Shown piece after piece: positions 1 through 5,430 of a DNA stretch of 5,430 nt (position 1 is the stretch's first letter; every line of letters begins with the position of its first letter). A program made the translations under genes and the position numbers. Location of the stretch: assembly GCA_009928265.1 (NCBI GenBank), contig RFPR01000139.1, positions 1 to 5,430 of the forward strand, written 5' to 3'. The notes beneath the pieces are model-generated. The model was not told the origin of the DNA, did no database searches, and saw only the letters and a list, made by a program, of their open reading frames with translations. This DNA is from Pseudomonadota bacterium (GTDB taxonomy: Bacteria > Verrucomicrobiota > Verrucomicrobiia > Chthoniobacterales > UBA6821).

Positions 1-2159
1 AAATCATTGATGATACCGGTGTAGATCTGGTCGGGAGTGGCTTTGGAAATATCAATAATCAGACCGGTCGACGTCCTGAGCTTGCTGGTGCTGAAATTGC
101 CTCCCGAATACTTTACCCATCCGCCGGAGACATTGACGACAGAACGATCACTCATCACGACGGCATCACCCGATGCCAAGGCAACGCTTCCCCCGGCAAC
201 GGTAAGTTGTCCGACCGTTTTCTCGATTATACCCACATAGCCCGTTGCATCTCCCAAGGGCGTTCCAATCCAATAACGTCCCGAATAGGTTCCGTTCCTA
301 CGGATATCCAAGGTGATATTCTTTCCCCTAATAACGCTGTCCCGTTGCAGGGGACTACTGGCCAACTCAGACCCTCTCAACTGGAGAGTGATGAAATTCT
401 GGGCGCTATCGACCATCACGTCGGTAGACCCGGCAACATCGATGACGGAATCCTCGTCCAAGAAAATTTGTCCGCCGTTATGGACGAAATTGATCGTATT
501 CGCCTTCGTCTCCACCCAGTTTCCGGCATCGACCGTCACTCCGTCACTAAGATAGGCCTTGCCCTGCGAGAGGGATTCAAACTGAGAAAGAGCTCCAGAT
601 GTCTTCACTGCCCCGGGAGCAAGCAGTAAAGCCCCCTTACCGAAGAGGACATTTTGTCCCAGTATGGACACCACGGAATTCAGGGCCAGAGTATCACCGA
701 TGACCTTTTCCGAGCTACCCCACTCAGGAAGGATTCTCATGAGACTTTCAGGACCGCTCTCAAAAAGCCCCGTTTTTTGAAAGAAGAGCGGGGGGCCTTG
801 GGAGTTATCCGTAAGGTAAGCCTCGTTGATCTTGGCATCGTAGCTTGCCGAGAGATCGATACGTCCGTTGAGAGAGACAGAGGTTGTTCCATCAATAACA
901 CCGTTTTGAAGGATACTTTTCCCTGCCATGGTGACGCTTCCCCGAGGCATTTCGATCGCTCCGTTTCGGGCATTCAGGACTGTGCCCGCCCCCTTGCCAT
1001 CAGGAAGATCCTCGGTAGTGATCGAAGCGTCCTCAACCTTGCCAATGAAGACATCCAATCCCCTCAGGCTTGGGTCGGTTACTGAATGGGGCGTCAATCC
1101 TACTTGCAAACCAGCCGCCAGAATCGTCTGTCCATTGGGAGTGCTGATGATTCCCTCATTTCTCACATTGGGTCCCACTAAGGCAACAAGCCCACCCGAG
1201 TTATTCTCATCCTTGGGAGAAGTGATGGTGGCACCCTTTTCGACCTCCACGTTTCCTATCTTGGGCATGGCCGCTCCGGCCGCTTGGAATAAGGTTGGTT
1301 GAAATTCTTCGATAGGTCCGTTTTTTCCGGGTGGTACTGTCAAGGCGGAGAACAGGAACTGGTAGTCGGGATTATTGGCTATCCCTCGCCCAGCTTTTGT
1401 TGCCGTGCCGGAAAGATTTTCATTGATTGGCAGGGTTGAGGCAACGAGTGAGCGGGCGTTCACGGCGGAGCCATTGTGGAAGAGGATTCCGTTCTGGTTG
1501 AGGATGTAGACCTGCCCAGGGGCATTAATTTTACCAAAGATGTGTGAAGGATCCGAGGGGCTCATCACCTTGTTAAAGGCAATATTCTGACCGGGACTCG
1601 CTTTGAGATTGTCAGCTAGGTTGAAATTCACCGTGGTCTGCGATCCGATATTGAACTTATTCCAGTAGAGGTAGGCGTTCTGCTGACTTTGAGTGATCTC
1701 TACCGTTGCGGCCGCAGCATCGGCAGTCTTGTCAGAAGTGGTAGCTGTGGCCTCACGGGTTTCCGCCAGCGAGGATACTCCGCTCCAAGTCACCGGGAGG
1801 GTGTAGTTTTTGGTATTTCCAGAATCAGTTGAAGCAGTGACTCCACCGTATGGTTCCAATCCACCAAGTCTAAGACCATTAGGAATTGTAGAAGCGTCAG
1901 GCAATACTTTGCGTGCATCAGCCTGGGCCTGCCTCATAGCCGCAATAATCTCGTTTGCTTTTCTCAGGTTGCCCTGCGCCATAGCGGCCGTCAGAGCCGC
2001 AGAGGCAGCTCCGGCATTTTGGAGATTGGGGGCGGATCCCTGTCCGCCCGCACCGGGAGTCGCCGAACCCGCCCTGATCTGCCCCATCGTGATAGCAAAA
2101 AGAGGAGGTGAGGAGGTGAGGAAGAGAAGGAGAGACAAAAAGCCTGCGAGCAACCTCAC
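1..2159 (-). CDS. Filamentous haemagglutinin-like two-partner-secretion exoprotein (TpsA type), 3' end missing
   Basis: The minus frame is open from the start to the left edge, with 719 residues visible and no stop. Numbering starts at GTG 2159. Residues 1-22 form a signal peptide: Met-Arg, a Leu/Phe-rich core, and a Ser-Pro-Pro stretch ending in LFA, with likely cleavage after Ala22. Residues about 24-90 are Ala/Gln-rich and probably helical. PNGLRLGGL (93-101) is an element I recall from the N-termini of large FHA-like proteins. The TPS/haemagglutination-activity domain follows: YWNKFNIG (165-172), NQNGILF (221-227, the NPNG-type motif), AST (240-242), GGLVALVGP (322-330), TPNGQTILAAG (340-350) and GRIDLSA (432-438). 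DISKATPDQIYTGI (703-716) also resembles FHA-like exoproteins. Family members are exported by Sec and then by an outer-membrane TpsB pore, and fold as long beta-helices that often act as adhesins. No Cys is present. No TpsB gene is visible. The family is well supported; ligand and function are unknown. Alternative starts are ATG 2240 and ATG 2369. I prefer GTG 2159 because it places the signal peptide at the N-terminus, although it lacks a Shine-Dalgarno. Confidence 0.9.
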   Translation of the reverse strand, partial: MRLLAGFLSLLLFLTSSPPLFAITMGQIRAGSATPGAGGQGSAPNLQNAGAASAALTAAMAQGNLRKANEIIAAMRQAQADARKVLPDASTIPNGLRLGGLEPYGGVTASTDSGNTKNYTLPVTWSGVSSLAETREATATTSDKTADAAAATVEITQSQQNAYLYWNKFNIGSQTTVNFNLADNLKASPGQNIAFNKVMSPSDPSHIFGKINAPGQVYILNQNGILFHNGSAVNARSLVASTLPINENLSGTATKAGRGIANNPDYQFLFSALTVPPGKNGPIEEFQPTLFQAAGAAMPKIGNVEVEKGATITSPKDENNSGGLVALVGPNVRNEGIISTPNGQTILAAGLQVGLTPHSVTDPSLRGLDVFIGKVEDASITTEDLPDGKGAGTVLNARNGAIEMPRGSVTMAGKSILQNGVIDGTTSVSLNGRIDLSASYDAKINEAYLTDNSQGPPLFFQKTGLFESGPESLMRILPEWGSSEKVIGDTLALNSVVSILGQNVLFGKGALLLAPGAVKTSGALSQFESLSQGKAYLSDGVTVDAGNWVETKANTINFVHNGGQIFLDEDSVIDVAGSTDVMVDSAQNFITLQLRGSELASSPLQRDSVIRGKNITLDIRRNGTYSGRYWIGTPLGDATGYVGIIEKTVGQLTVAGGSVALASGDAVVMSDRSVVNVSGGWVKYSGGNFSTSKLRTSTGLIIDISKATPDQIYTGIIND
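2103..2118. repeat. 8-bp direct repeat in signal-peptide codons, AGGAGGTG x2
   Basis: Two perfect contiguous copies of AGGAGGTG lie in a purine-rich tract (about 2097-2139). On the minus strand this tract encodes the end of the hydrophobic core and the Thr-Ser-Ser-Pro-Pro segment of the FHA-like protein's signal peptide. A unit of 8 is not a multiple of 3, so gain or loss of one copy would shift the frame. Confidence 0.8.
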
Positions 2160-2173
2160 AGGCAAGGGATGAG

Positions 2174-2194
2174 ACCTGAAACTTGAAACCTGAA
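2174..2194. repeat. Heptamer tandem repeat, ACYTGAA x3
   Basis: Three contiguous 7-bp units, ACCTGAA, ACTTGAA and ACCTGAA, differing at one base in the middle copy. The array ends 15 bp upstream of GTG 2159. A degenerate echo, GCTTGAA-ACTGGAA, lies at 2342-2355 in the same spacer. Confidence 0.93.
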
Positions 2195-2209
2195 GGGCTG
2201 GGAAGTACG

Positions 2210-2237
2210 TCGAGGGTCGAGGGTCGAGGGTCGAGGG
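2210..2237. repeat. Heptamer tandem repeat, TCGAGGG x4
   Basis: Four perfect, contiguous copies of TCGAGGG (2210-2216, 2217-2223, 2224-2230, 2231-2237). On the minus strand it reads CCCTCGA and begins immediately after an ATG at 2240-2238. It sits about 50 bp upstream of the preferred GTG start of the FHA-like gene. Confidence 0.97.
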
Positions 2238-2244
2238 CATGGAT

Positions 2245-2252
2245 CCACCTTT
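2245..2252 (-). promoter_or_regulatory. Possible Shine-Dalgarno for the alternative ATG 2240 start
   Basis: On the minus strand AAAGGTGG lies 4 bases before the ATG at 2240-2238, placing the AAGG core 7-8 bases away, a workable distance. GTG 2159 has no comparable site; the nearest AGG is about 15 bases upstream. Using ATG 2240 would add 27 residues, encoded largely by heptamer repeats, ahead of the signal peptide. That argues against it, but the ribosome-site evidence favours it. Confidence 0.35.
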
Positions 2253-2282
2253 GCGGTGTAAATCGCTAGAGGTCCCGTTTGC

Positions 2283-2310
2283 CCTAGCTCCTAGCTCCCA
2301 ACTGTCAACT
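2283..2310. repeat. Heptamer-period mixed repeat, CCTAGCT x2 then CCCAACT-GTCAACT
   Basis: Four consecutive 7-bp units: CCTAGCT, CCTAGCT, CCCAACT and GTCAACT. The first two are identical, and all four end in CT. The 7-bp period matches the other two clusters in the spacer although the sequence differs. A TTGACA hexamer on the minus strand (2303-2308) falls inside the array and is probably incidental. Confidence 0.88.
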
Positions 2311-2423
2311 CCAAGCCTCTCCTTACAGAGACGGAAGTGATGCTTGAAACTGGAAAAAAGGTTGGGCATGGGAACCTCACAGATTAGAGCAAAAAAAACC
2401 TGTCGGCGCGTTACAATTCTGAC

Positions 2424-2449
2424 AAAAACCAGCTCCGATTCAGTGCTGG
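2424..2449 (-). terminator. Weak candidate intrinsic terminator after the PEP-CTERM gene
   Basis: Eleven bases past the TGA, the minus-strand transcript can pair CCAGC (2449-2445) with GCTGG (2433-2429) across an 11-base loop, followed directly by five T (2428-2424). The stem is only 5 bp. A second run of eight T (2398-2391) lies further downstream without a good stem. Position and order suit a terminator; stem strength does not. Confidence 0.35.
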
Positions 2450-2459
2450 AATCAAGAGA

Positions 2460-5430
2460 TCAAACCCTCTCCCGTCTTCTAGCTCTTGCGACAAGAAGTA
2501 GCACGCCTCCACCCGCCATCATCAGCACCCAAGTGCCGGGCTCCGGAACAGCCTGAGCAGTCGTTGAGCCCAAACCTGTATCAATGGAAGAATTCAAGGG
2601 GGCATATGCCTCATCCAACCCAGCCCCGGAGTCGAAATAACTATTGTGATTGATGACAGCCCATGCGGTCTTGGTCGTACTGTCAAACCCATACGCCCCC
2701 ATGATATTTTTGAGTAGAGCGTCAATGCTGTCAGCTCCCAGACTATTCAATTCTACAAGGGTATCGCTCAAATCACTCGTGATCCTTGCCGTCCTGAGGC
2801 TTGTCTGGAGCAGAAAGCTGTTGAAACTCCCAGCGAAGGCAATCCCATTCATGCCACTGATCGCGGCATTGGTCTTATTGCCGGTATTCCCGACTATGGT
2901 GTTAGTCCAAACTGGCGTGGCAGCATTCGTATTGAGCCACATGATCTGATTTCTGCTGGCGGTAAAACTGGCATCGGTCATCGCCATGACGAATGCATTG
3001 GATCCCGTGCCATGGAAATCCAGAATCCCGGAAGAGAAATTTCCTTTTGTATTCGTCGAAGTAGCCGAAAGAGTCGAAGACCCGGAGACGGTACCAGCAA
3101 GAATCTGAAACGACTTTCCAGATCCATATCCCGCACCGAAACCCGCCACATTTCTCGTCGCATCGTTGGTGGCGGCGTAGTTCTTCTCGATCGTGCCTCC
3201 TGTGGCAAGGATGATCCCGGGGCGCAGTGCTCCGTTGGTTGCGATTCTGGAAGAGCGAATCGAGTTGGTGAAGGCGAGGCCCGAGTTGTCTATCAACTTG
3301 CCAGCAACGGCATGCAGGGCATTAGTGCTTGAGAGGCTGGCTCCCTGCTGGAGCGTGAGTGTGCTCTTCTTACCAGAAACGAAAGCCACACCCCCATTGG
3401 TGGTATTGGCGGCGATCACCATCCCTCCGGAGGTGAGGTAATTGGTGCCGGTAAACCCGGAATTATTCCCGTCCAGCGTGAGGGTTCCCTTGCCGGAGAC
3501 TGTGACCATTCCTTTGCCGGAGAGTGCCTGGGAAAGGGTAGAGGAGGATGACTTCTGGTATTCGATCTTCCCCGCACCGGCGCCGAAGGTGATCGTTCCC
3601 GAACCGACATCAATCGTCGTTCCACCATTGGCTCCCGTGCCGGTGATCAGGAGTGTCCCCTGAGAAGATTTCGCTGCGGCGAGGGTGAGATCACCGGTTC
3701 GGAGGGTGGCGGCATCCCTCAACTCCAGGATCGTCTTTCCGTTTGTAGCCAGAGTAAGACTCCCTCCGTTCGTCCAGAGAGCCGGACTGGGCAAACCTCC
3801 CACGATGATTTTTCCCAGAGCATTGCTGGCTTCGCCCGTCACCGAACCGGTGGTTTTGAGCGTGCCGGACATCACGGTGTTTGTTCCGTTTGGCATGGCC
3901 GAAAGCAGGTTCAGCGTTCCCGCACCCAACTTCCAAAATCCCCCCTTCCCTGCAAGCGTGGCGGAGATAGTCGCCTGCAGGTTCGATGCCACGGAAGCCG
4001 TGAGATTGGTGGCTGTAAAAGATCCGTTAGAGATCTCACCAGCAGTAAGGGTCAGCGACCCCATTGTCCGGGTTCCTCCTCCAAGATCGAGCGTGCCACC
4101 TCTCACTGATACCGGGGAGAGAGGCGTTCCCAGAGCATTGCTGGATCCCGCGACGAGTGTCCCTGCGTAGACAATGGTTCCGCCCGTATAGTTGTTTGAA
4201 CCGGTGAGGGTGGTGGTACCCGATCCGTTCTGCACGACGGCTTTCTGACCCTCGATCGTTCCGGCATAGGAGATGGCATTCGACGGGGAGAATGTGATCG
4301 AACCGCTTCCACCCGTGATGGTCCCAGACCCTGAAAGCTCCACGAGACGCTGACTTGTGATCCCGAGGTCGACGACGGCACCGCTCGCGACCGAGAGCCT
4401 TCCCTCGGAGGAGAGCCTGTCATCACCTCCCGAGAGAAGTACCCTGCCTGACTCGACAGCAAGACCTCCGGCATTGGAAGAGACCCCAGTCAGGACCAGC
4501 GAACCCGTTCCCTGCTTGATGAGAGTGCCTGATCCCGCGATGTCGCCTGCAAGCGTGGTCTGACGGTCACCGGAAATCGTCAGGTTATTGGAGTTCATCT
4601 CAACGGCTCCAGCCAGTTGCAAGGCCCCGTTCTGAGCCACGAGCGCTGCGTCGGTGCCCAAGTTCATCCGGGAGGAGATGTTCTGCTGGGCGGAAGAGGA
4701 ATTCGTCACATTGCCCGAAAGCGTTAGATTTGTTCCGGAGAGGGTATAACCTCCCGCCAAGAATCCGTAAGAGATCCCGGTGAGATTGGTGACGGACTGA
4801 TTGGTAACCGATCCCCCCGCCCCGGTGAACTGAAGCAGGGAGCCATTGGTGATCCCCGAGAGATTTCCGGAGCCTGCCGACCAGATACCCCCGGAATCGG
4901 TGGCGGCAAGTGTCTTGTAGGAGAGGAAGAGGGCGTTGGCCGACGAGGAGAGGGAGAAGGTTCCGTTCGTGGCATTTAGGAATCCACCAGCACCATTAGT
5001 GGCACCTAGGTTCACGGAGAAGAGATTGGTGGAAAAGGTTCCCAAGAACGAATCAAAGGAGGCTATTTTCCAAAAAGCGTCGCTGTCCTTGCTGAAGTTG
5101 GAGGCGTTCCCGCCCAAGGACCAGAGATTAATCTGGAATTTATTACTGGAAGAGACTCCCGAGAAATCGAGAGCTCCCGTGATCGCAAGCGTGTCATAAC
5201 CTGTTCCGGGGGTGCCGTTGGCATCGGAGATTTTCCAATTATAAAAGCCGCCTCCATTCCAGATTCCGTTCCCCGTGATCGCGAGGGTACCGATCGATGA
5301 GTCCGTGCCGGCCATGATTGTTCCGCCTGAGGATACAGAGAGGGCGCCGACGGATCCGGTGCCTGTTAATGACGCACCTGAACTCACGGTCACCGTCCCC
5401 GCTCCGAGATTACCACTCACTTGAAGGCGA
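2460..5430 (-). CDS. Autotransporter-associated beta-strand repeat protein with PEP-CTERM sorting tail, 5' end missing
   Basis: The frame continues off the right edge. The GTG at 5420 is best read as an internal Val, because the three codons before it (Arg-Leu-Gln) join smoothly to VSGNLGAG; 989 residues are visible, and the true start and signal peptide lie outside. Counting from 5420, PATR-like repeats (a GSGTL.K.GTGSL.LTG pattern followed by a G.T..Y.GTL tail) lie near residues 281-330, 386-431, 487-535 and 630-680. The first 50 residues look like the end of another unit. Residues about 700-955 are a less repetitive region ending in YGFDSTTKTAWAVINHNSYF (910-929), which I recall from similar PEP-CTERM proteins. 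Residues 958-986 are the PEP-CTERM tail, after which comes TGA at 2460-2462. The protein is very rich in Gly, Ser, Thr and Asn and has no Cys, as expected of an exported beta-helix. No C-terminal autotransporter barrel is present, so the PEP-CTERM/exosortase route probably replaces it. The exact role is unknown; surface structure or matrix is likely. Confidence 0.92.
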   Translation of the reverse strand, partial: RLQVSGNLGAGTVTVSSGASLTGTGSVGALSVSSGGTIMAGTDSSIGTLAITGNGIWNGGGFYNWKISDANGTPGTGYDTLAITGALDFSGVSSSNKFQINLWSLGGNASNFSKDSDAFWKIASFDSFLGTFSTNLFSVNLGATNGAGGFLNATNGTFSLSSSANALFLSYKTLAATDSGGIWSAGSGNLSGITNGSLLQFTGAGGSVTNQSVTNLTGISYGFLAGGYTLSGTNLTLSGNVTNSSSAQQNISSRMNLGTDAALVAQNGALQLAGAVEMNSNNLTISGDRQTTLAGDIAGSGTLIKQGTGSLVLTGVSSNAGGLAVESGRVLLSGGDDRLSSEGRLSVASGAVVDLGITSQRLVELSGSGTITGGSGSITFSPSNAISYAGTIEGQKAVVQNGSGTTTLTGSNNYTGGTIVYAGTLVAGSSNALGTPLSPVSVRGGTLDLGGGTRTMGSLTLTAGEISNGSFTATNLTASVASNLQATISATLAGKGGFWKLGAGTLNLLSAMPNGTNTVMSGTLKTTGSVTGEASNALGKIIVGGLPSPALWTNGGSLTLATNGKTILELRDAATLRTGDLTLAAAKSSQGTLLITGTGANGGTTIDVGSGTITFGAGAGKIEYQKSSSSTLSQALSGKGMVTVSGKGTLTLDGNNSGFTGTNYLTSGGMVIAANTTNGGVAFVSGKKSTLTLQQGASLSSTNALHAVAGKLIDNSGLAFTNSIRSSRIATNGALRPGIILATGGTIEKNYAATNDATRNVAGFGAGYGSGKSFQILAGTVSGSSTLSATSTNTKGNFSSGILDFHGTGSNAFVMAMTDASFTASRNQIMWLNTNAATPVWTNTIVGNTGNKTNAAISGMNGIAFAGSFNSFLLQTSLRTARITSDLSDTLVELNSLGADSIDALLKNIMGAYGFDSTTKTAWAVINHNSYFDSGAGLDEAYAPLNSSIDTGLGSTTAQAVPEPGTWVLMMAGGGVLLLVARARRRERV
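2463..2549 (-). other. PEP-CTERM sorting signal
   Basis: This encodes the last 29 residues of the upstream protein (958-986 counting from 5420). The order is diagnostic: VPEPGTW, then a hydrophobic Met/Gly/Leu/Val segment (VLMMAGGGVLLLVA), then a basic end (RARRRERV) directly before TGA. In known systems this tail is recognised by an exosortase (EpsH/XrtA family) in the inner membrane of Gram-negative bacteria that make exopolysaccharide, and is processed during export. The exosortase itself is not in the window. Confidence 0.95.
3812..3829. repeat. 18-bp direct repeat, copy 1
   Basis: This 18-bp sequence (TTCCCAGAGCATTGCTGG) is identical to 4127-4144. On the minus strand it encodes Ser-Asn-Ala-Leu-Gly at the end of a beta-strand repeat unit (residues about 532-536 counting from 5420). 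Confidence 0.85.
4127..4144. repeat. 18-bp direct repeat, copy 2
   Basis: Identical to 3812-3829, 315 bp away. It encodes the same Ser-Asn-Ala-Leu-Gly stretch (residues about 427-431) at the end of the preceding repeat unit. The spacing of 315 bp is 105 codons, so recombination between copies would delete in frame. Confidence 0.85.

Larger units (their letters stand above)
2160..2459. other. Intergenic spacer rich in 7-bp-period repeats
   Basis: This 300-bp stretch separates the stop of the PEP-CTERM gene from the preferred start of the FHA-like gene. It holds three separate heptamer clusters (2174-2194, 2210-2237, 2283-2310), a degenerate heptamer pair at 2342-2355, and weak hairpins with A/T tracts just past the upstream stop (2391-2453). 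The minus frame shared by both genes has no stop codon here. The translation it would give is mostly heptamer-derived and unlike either flanking protein, so I read it as non-coding. I found no convincing sigma-70 promoter. Small RNA genes cannot be excluded by eye. Confidence 0.7.

Noticed and set aside
761..797. Terminator-like hairpins (CAAAAA/TTTTTG and CCCCG/CGGGG)
   Set aside because: They lie in the middle of the FHA-like coding frame, which continues without interruption, and the first stem is nearly all A-T.
207..1302. Plus-strand open frames of up to 143 codons (207-629, 654-1085, 928-1302)
   Set aside because: They lie opposite a continuous minus-strand frame with recognisable FHA/TPS motifs, and their translations show no domain or secretion features.
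2303..2308. TTGACA on the minus strand as a -35 box
   Set aside because: It is part of the heptamer array and no -10-like hexamer lies 16-18 bases downstream.
2174..2310. CRISPR array
   Set aside because: Units are 7 bp and contiguous with no spacers.
2383..2388. TCTAAT on the minus strand as a -10 box
   Set aside because: It matches TATAAT at five of six bases, but no -35-like hexamer sits at 16-19 bases and it follows an A/T tract where such matches are common.
3685..4170. Plus-strand open frame of 161 codons and smaller neighbours inside the PEP-CTERM gene
   Set aside because: These are antisense shadows of a repetitive, Gly/Ser/Thr-rich gene; the product is Pro/Val-rich low-complexity sequence with no motif.
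5418..5420. GTG 5420 as the start of the PEP-CTERM gene
   Set aside because: The frame stays open to the edge with fitting repeat sequence before it, and no signal peptide follows the GTG; the real start must lie beyond the window.

Overview
The window carries two large cell-surface protein genes, both on the minus strand and both cut off by the window edges, with a 300-bp spacer (2160-2459) full of short repeats between them. There are no RNA genes, transposases, CRISPR arrays or tRNAs. The plus-strand open frames are shadows of the two minus-strand genes. Transcription runs from high to low coordinates.

The upstream gene (2460 to beyond 5430) encodes a Gly/Ser/Thr/Asn-rich, cysteine-free exported protein. 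It has autotransporter-associated beta-strand repeats and a textbook PEP-CTERM tail: a VPEPGTW motif, a hydrophobic segment and an Arg-rich end. Its N-terminus lies off the right edge. The downstream gene (from about 2159 to beyond position 1) starts with a signal peptide and continues as a filamentous-haemagglutinin / two-partner-secretion (TPS) exoprotein. At least 719 residues are visible and its C-terminus lies off the left edge. No TpsB transporter, exosortase or regulator falls inside the window.

PEP-CTERM sorting, autotransporter-type repeat proteins, large FHA-like proteins and heptanucleotide intergenic repeats together fit a Gram-negative environmental bacterium of the Verrucomicrobiota or a relative in the PVC group. 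This is inference from gene content; no marker gene is present. The likely common theme is construction of the cell surface or matrix, through adhesins or envelope-anchored beta-helical fibres.

The spacer is the least ordinary part. Three different sequence families in it share an exact 7-bp period, directly upstream of the TPS exoprotein start. The two genes lie in the same reading frame, and no in-frame stop occurs between the TGA at 2460-2462 and the left edge. The start of the second gene is therefore ambiguous (GTG 2159, ATG 2240 or ATG 2369), and with ATG 2240 a heptamer array would sit right behind the start codon. Heptamer-driven phase variation of the adhesin is a testable but unproven possibility.
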